NCBI GenBank assembly: GCA_029891385.1
Contig: CM057228.1
Location: forward strand, 57,915,783 to 57,979,782
Direction: 5' to 3'
Origin: Erythroxylum novogranatense
Taxonomy: Eukaryota; Streptophyta; Magnoliopsida; Malpighiales; Erythroxylaceae
DNA length: 64,000 bases
Each line of letters opens with the position of its first letter. Within the stretch, counting starts at the first letter, position 1. The notes under the pieces were generated by a model. The model ran no database searches, was not told the origin of the DNA, and saw nothing but the letters and a program-made list of their open reading frames with translations. Shown here piece by piece: positions 11,237 to 22,972 of the stretch. A program made the translations under genes and the position numbers.

Positions 11237-12643
11237 TGCTGCCAAGTCCTGATTTAGTAACCTTCTCTAATATTAATTGAAAAAACTATAGGGGTGTAGT
11301 TTCACAAAAACTTCGATTTGACTGTAGTTACTTGTATGGTTCTGCTGTAGTTACTTGTAACTATATCTGTCGTTTACTAGATATAAAGTAACTCTATGAG
11401 CAACTGTTAATTTTTTGTACCAAACAAAAACAAAAAATAAATATGAAATTAAACAAGTCAATACCTAAATTTGGTAACACAGTTCGGTACACCTTGCCTA
11501 CGTCTGCGAGGCCCTCACCCAGCTTAATCACTTTTATAAAAGTACAATAGATTTACACAAGGCTTTACTGAGCTGACACCACTCATCTTTTGACACTATC
11601 CCTTATCCTCACTATCTATGAAAGATTTTCATACCGAATAAAATGACCGACTCCTGTTAACCTCAATAGAGGAATTTTCAACACTCCTTTAATGAAAAGA
11701 CAATAAATAAATAATTGAAGTGATTAACTATTTAAGAACGAAAACAGAAAACACTTGAGACAGAAAAATAACAACTTCCCTATGGGTTCAGCTCCTCTAA
11801 AATGGATCGGAAAGTTTTTTACATAAAATAGGTTGATTCATGCACATTTCAGATCCAAGTTACAGTTGTGGCAGAAGGACTTCATGCAAGATAAATCTAG
11901 CAAATAGACCTCCACACAATAATTTACTAAAGCCTCACCACGATGAGTCACACACCTACAATAAACAAGACATTCACAACCTTCACCATATCAATTACGC
12001 AGCCTACCATAAATGAAGGTGAAAACAATGGAGATATCTGCAGCTGCACATTTATGAACACAGTAGAACGTGTATTGCGTTATTCAGCTAAGATCCCATA
12101 AAATAATTTTTCCTACATAACCAAGAAGTCTTCACACCCACGTTCACTTTCTAGATAAGTCACTACACACACAATCTCTAAAATCCCATGAATTCATTTC
12201 AGCCCACTTAAAAAAATCGTTATCTTCTTCATATATCCCACTTAAAATAAAATTCTATCACAACTGAACCATTATCCAAAAATCCCACAAGCCAATTATG
12301 ACCAATTTAAATTCAATCAATTTGGATGTGAAACTGAATTATTTGCTAGGTCTAATTATTAAAAAAGCCAAAATTCAATAATAAGATATATACCATATAT
12401 CTTAACAAATAGTATAACCTGTACGATAAGCAAGAAAGAGTTTGATGAAAGACAACCAAAAGGTATGTGTTTTTAGTGTTATAAGCGCTACTTTCCAAGA
12501 AATAAATGTCGGAAGAAGCAACTTTAGTTTTACAAGGTGGAGGAAAAATAAGAAGTCAGAGAAGGAGTGAATGACCCCAAGCGAACGCTTTTGAACATAT
12601 CCTACCAAGCTATGATAAGAGGAGAAGATACGGGTGATTACAA
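11237..12643 (-). repeat. Putative 5' LTR of copia E
   Basis: On the minus strand a GACGTAGGCAAGG ... TACCGAACTGTG block near 11480-11515 matches in type the GGACGTAGCC ... box near the 3' end of the element C LTR. Boundaries are guesses: TGTAATCACC at 12643 as start and GGCAGCA at 11237 as end. There is no second copy to compare. Confidence 0.4.
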
Positions 12644-12659
12644 ATAGATGCAGGCATTG

Positions 12660-12975
12660 GATCTGATTTATGATGGCCCATACAAATCCTAATTGACATC
12701 AAAAGCACCTACAATTTTGTCTATGAAGCGATAACTCAAAGAAACCCAACCTAATTGAAAGAAATACCACAAGTCCAAATCACCATAGGTGGAGGGTTGA
12801 AATTAAGCTGTCATTAAGAATACATAGGATTTGCATGGAATACGCAGTGTGCATCCCTCACAGTGGATGCATTGATCATTCCGCTAGGAAGTTGTAAAGT
12901 GGTAGTAAGTGTTGTTGTAAAGTGGTAGTAAGTGTTCACTGGCTTATCACCTTAAATGACATATTGTGCAACTTT
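12660..12975 (+). pseudogene. gypsy B protease
   Basis: One frame reads ILIDIKSTYNFV at the place of the gypsy protease active site (LIDSGSTHNF), so the catalytic Asp remains but Ser-Gly is lost. It continues with IPQVQITIGGG and DALIIPLGSCKVVVS, the standard end of this domain. Two stops and a 23-bp tandem duplication (12891-12936) break it. The copia H insertion cuts it at 12975; the remainder resumes at 36283. Confidence 0.75.
12891..12936 (+). repeat. 23-bp tandem duplication in gypsy B
   Basis: Two identical 23-bp units (12891-12913, 12914-12936), starting GTTGTAAAGTGG. The length is not a multiple of three, so it shifts the frame. Confidence 0.9.
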
Positions 12976-13279
12976 TGAAGGAACAAGGAGGAGAGATAAC
13001 CCAAAAAATAGAGAAGAAAAGCAGTAGAGGAAATATAAAGCATAGAAAAAAGTTTTAAGGGTAAACATGCTTTTACTCTATTTTATTACATGTCTACTTG
13101 CAACATACAGATTTAATATATAAAGATTGACACATAACAACTTCCATAGAAAGTAGGAACCTACCCATGTTTATTTTGTTGACAACAATAAAACAAATTA
13201 GTTCCTAAATTGTAGCTAATCACTTTCCTACTCTTCTGCATAGATTTGTTGCGTGTGATTTTGAATCAAATTTCCAACA
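12976..13279 (-). repeat. 3' LTR of copia H
   Basis: About 304 bp, reading TGTTGG ... CCTTCA on the minus strand. It matches 35977-36282 throughout with scattered substitutions. Confidence 0.92.
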
Positions 13280-13291
13280 CTCCCCCTTGAT
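13280..13291 (-). promoter_or_regulatory. Polypurine tract of copia H
   Basis: ATCAAGGGGGAG on the minus strand, directly before the 3' LTR start TGTTGG. It is the primer for plus-strand cDNA. Confidence 0.85.
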
Positions 13292-14585
13292 TTAAAATCA
13301 CTTACTCCAAGCAAGCTTCTGAGGTATGCATGTCGCTGACTTGACAAAGCCTTAGTGAAAATGTCTGATACTTGAACTTCAGTATTGCAAAACTTCATAT
13401 CTATTCCACCTGCTGCAACTAATTCTCGAATGAAATGAAATCTCAGACTTAGATGCTTTATTTTTTTTAATGAAATGTTGGGTTTTTGGACATTGCAATA
13501 GCTGATTTGTTATCGCAATACAACTCACTCCCTTTTTCTTACTTCTGCTAGAAATCACCCAGCATCCTTCTAAGCTATACACACTGACAAGTTGCTGCAG
13601 TAGCAGCTATATATCTACCTCTGTTGTTGATAATGCAATAGTTACTTGCTTCTTAGATATCCATATGATTGCTCCTGATCCTAAATTGAAAATATTTCTA
13701 GAAGTGCTTTGACTATCATCTAATGAGCTTGCCCAATCACTTTCACTAAATCATGTCAACTTGAAATATGTTACATGATTATACCAAATTCCATAACTCA
13801 CTATACCAACAACATACCTCAAGATTCTCTTTGTTGCACCATAATGCTTTATTGAGGGATTGCTTATAAACCTTGACATAACACCCACTGAAAAAGAGAT
13901 ATCTGACCTTATGTGTGTTTGGTAGATTAAGCCATCGACCAGGCTTCTGTATAATTTCTGATTTGCTTTCTCAGCTTCATCTTCTTGCTGTAATTTCTGT
14001 TTTGCATCCATTGGAGTTGCCTTCACCTTATAGTTTAACATACTAAACCTCTCTAAAAATTCTATTGCATATTTCTTTTGACAAATAAATATTCCAGCTT
14101 TGTCTTACACAATCTCTAGGCCCAAAAAATAATGTAACAAGCCTAAGTCTGTCATCTTAAACTTACTCATCATACTGACTTTAAATTCTTCTAACAATTT
14201 CAGTGTTGAGCCCATATAAATTATGTCATCTACATATAAGCAAAGATAATAAAATTAGTACCTTGCTTCTTTGATTAAATAGTAGGCTCATTCTCACTTC
14301 TAGAAAATCCGTTAAGCTAAAAGTATAAATCAATCTTGTTGTACCCTGGGGAGCTTGTTTTAGGCCATAGAGTGCCTTTTTTAGCTTGTAAACTTTCTCA
14401 TCACTTCTATGAATCACAGTGGCTTCAGGTTGGGAAACATAAAACTCTTCTACAAGGTCTCCACTGAGAAGTGTAGACTTGACATCAAATTGATATACCT
14501 TCCAACCAAAGTGGGCTTTTAGTGACAAAAGCAATCTCACTATTTCAAATCTTGCCACTAGTGAGAAGGTCTCATCAAAATCCAC
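13292..14585 (-). pseudogene. copia H reverse transcriptase and RNase H
   Basis: From the high end: FDETFSLVARFEIVRLL, then FDVKSTLLSGDL (first catalytic Asp), then YGLKKAPQ-type YGLKQAPQ. After a frameshift the catalytic LYVDDII lies at about 14219-14236. The connection and RNase H follow, with VKATPMDAK, LYRSLVDGLIYQ, RSDISFSVGVMSRF and TKRILRYV (13751-14041), then short pieces to 13292. RT and RNase H copy RNA into DNA and remove the template. At least three frameshifts and stops; dead. Confidence 0.85.
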
Positions 14586-14591
14586 TCCATG

Positions 14592-15060
14592 TTATTGAGA
14601 GTAACCCTTTGCCACTAATCGAGCCTTATTTTTCTGAATAATTCCATCTGTATGAAGCTTTGTCTTGAAAACCCACTTCAAGCCAATGACATTCTTTCCT
14701 TTTGGAAAATCTGTCAGTTCCCATATTGAGTTCTTCTTTATTGCTGCAAGTTCTTCCTTCATTGCCTGCCTCCACACATCATTTTCAGCTGCTTTAGTAA
14801 AAGGTGTAGAAGTTGTTGGATTTGGAGCTATCAGGGCAAATTCATCATTTTCATATATCTCTCTTAATGATCTGAATTTTTTTAGAGGTGTCTCTTTTGA
14901 TGATTCACTTTTTGAACTTGAGCTACTTCTTGATGGTGTAGTTGCTGGACTATTTTCTGTTGAAGTGAAAGGCATAGGTGTATAAATTGAGGCTAAGTTA
15001 GTTTTTTTAATTAATGGTACCCATAGTTGATTTTCCCTACTGTATATTTTGTTGTCTTTT
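14592..15060 (-). pseudogene. copia H integrase tail and start of RT
   Basis: A Ser/Thr-rich linker (14890-14975) leads to FALIAPNPTTSTPF, DVWRQAMKEELAAI, the canonical first block of copia RT, and GLKWVFKTK ... RLVAKGYSQ. The frame stops just before the next RT block at 14586-14591. Confidence 0.85.
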
Positions 15061-15089
15061 CGATTCTAGCCTGCATCTTCATTGAACAC

Positions 15090-16400
15090 TACATTTCTAC
15101 TAGCAATTATCTTTTCATCAATAGGATCATGCATTTTATATGCCTTAGAATTAGGACAATAGCCAATAAAAATACATTTACGTGACTTCCCATCAAGCTT
15201 TTGGTGATTTTGAAAATTTACTAAGACATAAGCAATACAACCAAATATTATTAAATGACTTACAGTAGGTTTCCTCCCTTTCTATGCTTCATATGGAGTG
15301 TAGTCTTGTACAACTTTTGTTGAAGAGAGATTCAGCAAATACACTATTGTTGCTATAGTTTTTGCCCAGTATGAATTCGGTGACCTTTCCCTTCAGCAAA
15401 CTTTGCATCATTTCCATCATTGTTCAATTTTTGTGTTCAGCTACATCATTCTATTATGAGGTGTATGGTGTTATCAACTTATGTTTCATGCCTTTTTCTT
15501 CAAAAAATTGGTTGAATTTTGTTGAAAGAAGTTCACCACCCCTATCTGTACGGAACACTTTGATGCTTGCTCCACTTTGCTTCTCCTCCATAGCTTTGAA
15601 TTTCCTAAACTTCTCAAATCTCTTTGATTTGAGTTTTAGGAAATAAACCCAACTCATCCTGCTGAAATCATTAGTAAACAATAGAAAATAGTAACTGCCA
15701 CCTAATTATTCTATACTCATAGGGTCACAAAGATCAGCAAGTACTACTTCAAGGCATTCTTTTGCTCTCCATAACTTTCCAATAGGGAAAGATTTTCTGC
15801 TCTGCTTACCATAAACGCATCCTTCATATATTTGAAGTTCAAATATTTTTGGTACGTCGTAAACCATACCTTTTCTCTCCAACAACTGTAACCCATTGAT
15901 ATTTAAGTGCCCATAGCGCAAATTCCATAGCTTAGATTGATCCTTTTCCCCAACAGTGAAGGCAAAGTCTTGCATGGTTTTGACATTAAATGCAAACATT
16001 ATGTTCTTGGACATTGGTATTCTTGCAACCACTTGATTTGATTGCTTATGTCTAATGAAACACTCTCCATCATCAAACAAGATAGAATATCCACTTTCCA
16101 TGATTTGGCCTACACTCAATAAATTATGGGCCATGTTAGAAATAATTTGAACATTATCCAAGAGTTTTGTTTTACCTGGAGCAATATTGATGGCTACTGT
16201 TCCTTTTCCTTCAACTTTCATCTCTTTATCATCTCCAAGCTTTACTATCTTCTTTTAAGTCTCATCTAGCTGCACGAAAATAGCCTTTGTCCCTATCATA
16301 TGATTAGAACAACTATTGTCCACGGACCAAATTCCTCCTTGTGTTCCAGCTGTGTCTGCTTATGCCATGAATAGCTTGTTTTTTGTACTAGTTTCTTCTA
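15090..16400 (-). pseudogene. copia H protease and integrase
   Basis: The protease site reads VDNSCSNHMIG near 16310-16345 (normal form D-S-G-C-S-x-H), so Gly is replaced. Then come NLLSVGQIMESGYS and the HHCC zinc domain (LWNLRYGHLN ... YEGCVYGKQSRKSF). The catalytic core has LADLCDPM (first Asp), [13 protein letters not shown] and FRTDRGGEL (second Asp), then damaged DVAEHKN where the Glu belongs. A stop at 15703-15705 and further breaks below 15454 end the frame. Confidence 0.85.
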
Positions 16401-16766
16401 CATAGTTGACTTGTTTGTCTTTAAACCAACAATTAGCTTTCATGTGTCCAAATTTCTTGCAATTATAACACTGTAAGCTTCTTCTATTATAGTTTCTAGA
16501 TTTGCCTCCACTTCTACCACGACTAAAATGCTTTCCTCTGGATCCTCCTCTTCCTCTTCCTCGACCAGCTAGCTTTTCATACTCCTTTGAGCCTTCACCT
16601 TTTGCTTGGAATGCCTTTTCTTCATTTTTCTCTTATTTTTGTTAATTCTTGCCTCATGTGATTGTAAAGAACCCATCAACTCATCAAATGCATAAGTTGA
16701 TAGATCCTTAGATTCCTCAATAACTATAACTACATGATCAAATTTAGGAGGTAGAGTTCTTAGTAC
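16401..16766 (-). pseudogene. copia H gag, C-terminal part
   Basis: The first codons after the element C insertion read LRTLPPKFDHVV and KDLSTYAFDELMGSLQ, a standard copia gag end. A stop follows, then an RGRGRGG-type basic stretch and an intact zinc knuckle, CYNCKKFGHMKANC (about 16430-16475; C-x2-C-x4-H-x4-C), for RNA binding. The N-terminal half lies at 35460-35936. Confidence 0.85.
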
Positions 16767-17695
16767 TGTTAAGTCAAAATGACTTCACTTAGATATAATT
16801 TTGATGTATAACAAAGAGAGCAATAAAAGAAAAACAAAAGCAGACGAAGCAATATAGACGAAGCGACGAAGACGCAGACGAATAGAAATAAGATGAAGAC
16901 GTAGACGCAGACAAACAGAAATGCAGACGTAGACGCAGACGAACAGAAAAAAACAGACGCAGACGTAGACGCAGACGTAGACGCAGAAACACAGACGTAA
17001 AAGATACAGACGGAGAAAGACAAACGCAGGATTCAAAAAGAAGACGCAAGAGTCAGTTCAAGTTAGTTACAGAACTCAACTGATTAACCGTTTCTTTTAA
17101 AGAATCAAGAAACAAGAATCAAGAAGAAGTTGGAGACGAAGGCTATAAATACAAGTCGAAGTCAAAGACTGCAAAGTTAGTTGAAAAATTGGCTGAATTA
17201 CATCTACGTGATCGTAAAAAGCAAACTGAGCAAATTATCCGAGAGCTATTTTTATTGTAACAAGTTTTCAAACACTTTTCTGTGAGAAAGTAGTGCAGAA
17301 AGCCTGCAGAGGCTAAGTGTGAAAGAATACTGATTGTAGAGACCTGAAGAGGCTTGCAAAGAATACTTGTAAAAGTTGAAGAGATAGTGAAATCTCAGAA
17401 AGAATTCTGAGGACTGGACGTAGCCACGGTTTGGGGTAAACCAGGATAAATCGCTGTGTCAACTACTCTTACTCTATCTCTCTTTTAGATTCAAGTGTTA
17501 TCATTACTTAATTCGTAAACAAAGTATTCAAAGTTTTGATTAATTAGAATCTATCAGAAGTTTTGTAAAAGAATATTATTTCTAACAAATCGTTTTTGAA
17601 AGAATTTAAAAAAGGGGAATACACAATTCAACCCCCCCTTCTCGTGCATTCTTATATCGTTTTCTAAGTATTGTATTAACGTGTGATTCACTTCA
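16767..17695 (+). repeat. 5' LTR of element C
   Basis: Reads TGTTAAGTC ... CACTTCA, 929 bp, matching 34542-35454. It contains the GACGCA/GACGTA hexamer array, a CTATAAATA TATA-like box near 17143 and a GGACGTAGCC box near 17415. Confidence 0.95.
16850..17010 (+). repeat. GACGCA/GACGTA hexamer array in LTR
   Basis: Runs of 6-bp units GACGCA and GACGTA mixed with GACGAA. The array is longer in the 5' LTR than in the 3' LTR (about 34615-34700), where it is contracted. Confidence 0.85.
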
Positions 17696-17697
17696 AT

Positions 17698-17709
17698 TGG
17701 TATCAGAGC
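17698..17709 (+). promoter_or_regulatory. Primer binding site of element C
   Basis: TGGTATCAGAGC is an exact match to the complement of the plant initiator tRNA-Met 3' end, two bases after the LTR. Confidence 0.95.
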
Positions 17710-17752
17710 CTGGTATCCAAGGATCACTATAACAAAGTGTGGATTAAAGATA

Positions 17753-19380
17753 ATGGCGGAATCACATATATACATCACAGAAGGAGCCTCAGTCACTAGA
17801 CCTCCAGCATTCAACGGAGAAGATTATCACTACTGGAAAGATAGGATGCGGGTATTCATAGAATCTACTCATGTCGACCTTTGGGACGTGATAGAGAATG
17901 GACCTTATACACCAGTAGATGAAGATGGGAATGCTATTCCACGAATCAGATGGACGACTGACCAAAAGGTGAGGATACAGCTGAACTCGAAAGCGAAGTT
18001 CTTCTTGACCTGTGCCCTAAGCAGGAGCGAGTATTACAAAGTCCACGGATGCGACACTGTGAAGGAGATGTGGCACACATTGTCCATTGCTCACGAAGGC
18101 ATAAGCCAAGTTAAAGAATCCAAGATAAGCATTCTTGTGCACCAGTACGAGCTTTTTAGGATGAAAGATGAAGAATCTATTGATCAAATGTTTGGAAGAT
18201 TTCAAACAATTGTCAATGGATTGAAAGCTCTTGGAAGAACGTACAACAATCAAGACCATGTTCGAAAGATCTTAAGAAGTCTTCCGAAGAGGTGGACACC
18301 TAAAGTTACTGCCGTACAGGAAGCCAAAGATTTGAGCGTGCTAAAGCTTGACGAGTTGCTTGGATCCTTGAAAATTCATGAAGTTGAACTCGATGCTGAA
18401 GACAAGCCCAAACGGGACAAGTCGATAGCGCTGAAGGCCGGACAAAAGAATCACAAGGCTCAAAGAAGGAGGAAGTCATCAAAAGCGTTAAAAATTGAAT
18501 AATCAAAGAATGACGACTCCATCCAATCAGAACAAGAGTCAAGTGATGAAGATGACGAATTATCTTTCATCTCTAGAAAGATAAGACGCATGTGGAAGAA
18601 GAAGTCCAAAGGAAATTAGACCTTCAGGAAGAATGGCAAAGATGAAGCTAAACCAGAGAAGTCATCTGTCATTTGCTACGAGTGCAATCAGCCTGGACAC
18701 TACAAGTCCGAATGTCCTACTCTAAAGAAGAAACCTAAGAAGAGTAGAGAAGGCAAGAAAAGCATGATGGCAACATGGGAGGACCTAGATTCATCAGAGT
18801 CAGATACAGGTTCCGAGTCGTCTGAACATGCAAACATCTGCCTGGTAGCTGAGGAAGAAAGTGATGAGGAGGTAAAATCTGATTACGATAACTTGCATGA
18901 TGCCTACTCAGATTTGTTAGAAGATTCTCATGCTATTCTGAAACAGTACAAACTGTTAAAGAAAAAGTATGTAGAAAACATTAGACATACAGAAGTAATA
19001 GAGAGAGAAAATATCTGTCTGAAGAAGAAATTAGAAGAGAAAAAGAAAGTCGTAGATAGATCGAAGAGATCAATCGGTGAAACTAAAATTAAAATCATAA
19101 ATTTGATTTAGCTACTTTCACCGAGAGCACAAAGAAAATGAATGAGATGCTTAGAAAATGTAGACATCCAAGTGATAAAATCGGATTAGGGTTTACAGGC
19201 AATAAGTCTCATCCTTATAAGAACTTTTTCTCTCAAAAGAGAAACTATAATAAATCTCGTGTTAATCAACGTACTAGTAATATGCACCAAAGAACTCATC
19301 ATGTGCATGCTACTAACCCTAAAGGACCCAAGAAAATATGGGTACCAAAAAAATAAAATAGTTTCTCCTGCAGATATCCT
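17753..19380 (+). pseudogene. element C gag (SIRE-type)
   Basis: Opens with MAESHIYITEGASVTRPPAF, then the gag/UBN2-like helical domain (YYKVHGCDTVKEMWHTL, DEESIDQMFGRFQTIVNGL, LRSLPKRWTPKV) to residue 249, where a stop occurs at 18500-18502. A further in-frame stop lies near 18618-18620. The frame continues with an intact CCHC knuckle, CYECNQPGHYKSEC (18676-18717), an acidic Ser/Asp/Glu segment and a coiled coil (about 18880-19090). A stop near 19109 and the last basic segment (PKKIWVPKK, to 19356) follow. Functions in particle assembly and RNA packaging. Nearly intact, but not translatable in one piece. Confidence 0.9.
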
Positions 19381-19394
19381 TCCTTGGAAGATGC

Positions 19395-20640
19395 GGCAAG
19401 CACCATTGGTATTTAGACAGTGGATGCTCGCGACATATGACTGGAAGAAGGTCTATGTTCCTAGATCTTCAATATAAGAAGGGAGGATCAGTAACTTTCG
19501 GAGACAACCAGCATGGCAAGATTATTGGAATCGGCAAAATAGGTAAAGATTCCTTTGCATGTATAAATAATATACTGCTTGTTGATGGTCTGAAACATAA
19601 TTTGATCAGCGTCAGTCAATTGTGTGATTCTGGTTTCACAGTCACATTCAATCAAAATCTTTGTGAAGTCAAAAACAAAGATGGGTCTATACTTTTCTTT
19701 GCCAAGAGAAGAAATAATCTTTACAAAATTAATTTAGAAGATTTTCAAAGTCAAAATGTTTCATGTTTTCTATCTTCTGAAGAAGAAAGACTAGTCTGGC
19801 ATAAAAGGCTAGGTCATGTCTCTTTTAAACACATTTCAAAGTTGGCAAAATTTGATTTAGTAAGAGGATTACCAAAAATGAATTTTGACAAAGAGTTTTT
19901 CTGTGAAAATTGTTTGAAAGGAAAACAAGTTAAAATTTCTTTTTCTTCTAAAAATTTTGTAACATCATCTAGACCTTTAGAGTTGTTACATATGGATTTA
20001 TTTGGTCCAACAAGGACAATAAGTCTTGGCAGAAAGAAATATGGACTTATTATTGTTGATGACTTTACTCGATTTTGTTGGATATTGTTTTTATCACACA
20101 AAGATGAATCTTTTAAGTGTTTTAGGACCTTATCCAGAAAGTTATAGATTGAAAAAGGAATGTCTATAGCTAGTATCAGGAGTGACCATGGTGGAGAGTT
20201 TGAGAACGAGAAGTTTAGATTATTCTGTGAGGAGAATGAAATTTTCCACAATTTTTTTGCTCCCAGGACTCCACAACAGAATGGAGTTGTTGAAAGGAAG
20301 AACAGGACGATTCAAGAAATGGCTAGGACTATGCTTTGTGAGATGAATCTTCCTAAGTACTTCTGGGCAGAAGCTGTGAATACAACATGCTATATTCATA
20401 ATAGAATTCTGTTGCGACCCATGTTGAAGAAGACTCCTTATGAGTTATGGAATGGAAGAAGACCAAACATATCTTACTTTCATCCATTCGGGTGCAAGTG
20501 CTCTATTCTGAATACAAAGGAGCTGTTGGATAAATTCGATTCAAAGACCTATCTAGGAATCTTTCTAGGCTACTCATCATCGTCTAAGGCATTCCGGGTG
20601 TATAACCTTATTTCAAAGAAAGTTGAGGAGACCATCCATG
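19395..20640 (+). pseudogene. element C protease and integrase
   Basis: The protease active site is intact: YLDSGCSRHMTG (about 19409-19444). Frameshifts between 19350 and 19400 separate it from gag. Integrase follows with WHKRLGHVSF (zinc-domain His pair), CENCLKGKQ (Cys pair), HMDLFGP (first Asp), IVDDFTRF, IRSDHGGEF (second Asp) and QQNGVVERKNRT (catalytic Glu). All D-D-E residues are present. One TAG at 20145-20147 interrupts the core; relatives usually have Gln-like codons here, so CAG to TAG is plausible. Confidence 0.9.
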
Positions 20641-22440
20641 TCAAGTTTGATGATAGTTCCCAACCCCATAAGGAAGATGACATGGAGAGTGAAGGTCCTT
20701 CAAAGAACTTAGACGACACAACAAAAACTCCAACACCAGGTACTCAAGAAGACAAAGTTGAAGATATTCTAGAAACCATTAGACTGAAAAGAGACTGGAA
20801 ATATAAAAGTTCTCATCCAGAAGAGTTGATTATCGGAGAGACCCCAGAAGGAGTTAGGACAAGGTCCATATTCAGAAGAGAAGCTAATGTGGCTTTTATC
20901 TTTGAAATAGAGCCTAAGAAGGTTGAGGAAGCCCTTCAAGATGAAGCTTGGGTGTTAGCCATGCAAGAGGAGCTGAATCAATTTACTAGAAATAATGTTT
21001 GGTCTTTAGTTCCGAAACCCCCTAAGAAATCCATTATTGGAACGAGATGGGTCTTTAAGAATAAGTTAGACGAATCAGGAAGAGTAAGTCGAAATAAGGC
21101 TAGATTAGTAACACAAGGCTATAATCAGCAAGAAGGAATAGACTACAATGAGACATATGCTCTAGTAGCAAGACTTGAAGCCATTAGGATATTGTTGGCA
21201 TATGCGGTCTGTTATAATATAAAGCTGTTTCAGATGGATGTGAAGAGTGCCTTTCTGAATGGTGTTATAGACGAAGAGGTGTATGTTAAGCAACCACCTG
21301 GTTTCGAGGATGTTAAAAATCCAGACCATGTCTATAGACTTCATAAAGCCTTATATCGGCTCAAGCAAGCTCCTGAGCTTGGTATGATTGTTCGAGTACT
21401 TTTCTCCTAGAGAATGATTTTAGTAGAGGTCAAGTTGATAAGACGCTCTTTAGGAAGAATTATGAATATGAATTTATAATTGTACAGATCTATGTTGATG
21501 ATATTATTTTTGGTGCTGCTTCAAAGAAATTATGCATGAAGTTTGAGAGTCTAATGAAAAATGAATTTGAAATGAGCATGATGGGTGAGTTAAAATTCTT
21601 TCTTGGGTTGCAAGTAAAGCAAACCGAAGAGAAAATCTTTATCCATCAACAAAAATATGTGAAAGAATTGTTTAATAAGTTTGATATGCAAAATGTGAAG
21701 TCAATGACTACTCCGATGCATCCTTCAAACCTTTTGTCGAAAGATGAACTTGGTAAGAAGGTGGATCAAACCCTGTATAGAGGGATAATCGGTTCTTTAC
21801 TCTATCTTACAGCAAGTAGACCTGATATATTGTTCAGTGTATGCTTGTGTGCAAGGTTTCAGGCCGATCCTAGAGAGTCTCATTATATTGTTGTTAAGAG
21901 GATTATGAGATATCTCGCAGGTACTACTGATCTTTGCTTAATGTTTGAGAATGGTAAAGATTTCAGGTTAATCGAATATTGCGACGCGGACTATGCCGGA
22001 GATAGAATCGAAAGGAAGAGCACAAGTGGAGGATGTCACTTTCTTGGATCAAACTTAGTTTCATGGTCAAGCAAGAGACAAAGCTCAATTGCTCTATCAA
22101 CTGCAGAAGCAGAGTATATGTCTGCCACAAGCTGTTGTTCACAAACGTTGTGGATCAAATATCAACTTGAAGACTATTCAGTTCAAGAAGAGGAGATTCC
22201 AATCTATTGCAACAACACCAGTGCAATCAATCTGTCAAAGAATCCGATCCAGCATTCGAGAGTGAAACACATCGAAGTCAGACATCACTTCTTGAGAGAC
22301 TATGTTCAGAGGAAGGTGGTTAAGCTATAGTTCATCGAAACAGAGTATCAGTGGGCAGACATATTCATTAAACCATTGAGTGAAGAACGATTCCAGAAGA
22401 TCAGACGCAACCTTAACATGGTTATGTTAAGCGAACAGTC
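20640..22440 (+). pseudogene. element C reverse transcriptase and RNase H
   Basis: RT begins around DEAWVLAMQEELNQF and GTRWVFKNK, with QMDVKSAFLNG carrying the first catalytic Asp. A one-base deletion in the LKQAP block (near 21376) ends the frame at 21410. In the new frame the catalytic IYVDDIIFG is intact (about 21490-21516). RNase H follows with MTTPMHPS, YCDADYAGD (catalytic Asp), STAEAEYMSATS (catalytic Glu) and KHIEVRHHFLRD. A TAG at 22328-22330 precedes the last block ADIFIKPLSEERF. Only about two lesions over 1.8 kb. Confidence 0.92.
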
Positions 22441-22595
22441 AGGATAAAGGGACGTCAAAATTAACGGCATCAGAAACAGTGAGTTACAGCTGGTAACTTC
22501 TCTGACAAGAAAGTTTTGGAGGGAAACGCTTCACGATCTTTAGAATCCCAACGATTCTAGGGCATGCGTGATAAGACTCTTTAAGTAGCCTGAAG

Positions 22596-22972
22596 TTGAA
22601 ATCATTGCGGTTATTCTCATCTTTAGACGGTTCATCTTGCTTTCTAAATTCTCTCAAGCATCCTACCCTAGAAGAAAAGCTTTCCAGAGTCAGTTTTCGT
22701 TCTGAAACAATGGTGGCAGCTATGATATTCAGAAGACATGTGGATTTCGAGTCACTAAGGAAGGATGGTATGGACATAGAACCTGAGATTGAAAGAGCTG
22801 GTTGGAGGAATTTCTTCCAAATTCGAGAACCAGTGTACACCGATGAAGTATTTGATTTTTGGAAGAATGCTCAACTTGTAGACAACACTATTGTATCCTC
22901 AGTAGACGGTATATCTGTTCTTGTGACAAAGGAGCTGATAAGGATGGTGACTAATTGTCCATCGGTTGGTGA
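22596..22972 (+). pseudogene. element C third ORF (env-like), 5' part
   Basis: ORF after pol, in the position of the SIRE envelope-like or plant-transposon-protein ORF. Possible starts are Met at 22596 or 22710 in the same frame. It reads WRNFFQIREPVYTDEVFDFW and ELIRMVTNCPSVG, then is cut by element D at the GGTGA target site. The 3' part is at 32246-34334. The general pattern resembles the domain called putative plant transposon protein in retroelement ORFs. Function is unproven, and I see no signal peptide here. Confidence 0.7.

Larger units (their letters stand above)
9654..12643 (-). mobile_element. Ty1/copia remnant E (gag and 5' LTR)
   Basis: Minus-strand remnant with a SIRE-type gag (9660-11208), a primer-site-like word (11221-11234) and an LTR-like segment to about 12643, after which gypsy B protease sequence begins. 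Pol is missing: the element ends where the copia F LTR begins. Element B sequence right of 12643 suggests E inserted into B, but no target duplication can be checked because E's other end is lost. Confidence 0.65.

Noticed and set aside
16769..17049. Overlapping 83-86 codon frames (minus) that look hydrophobic
   Set aside because: They are three readings of the GACGCA hexamer array in the C LTR; the hydrophobic character is a by-product of the repeat.
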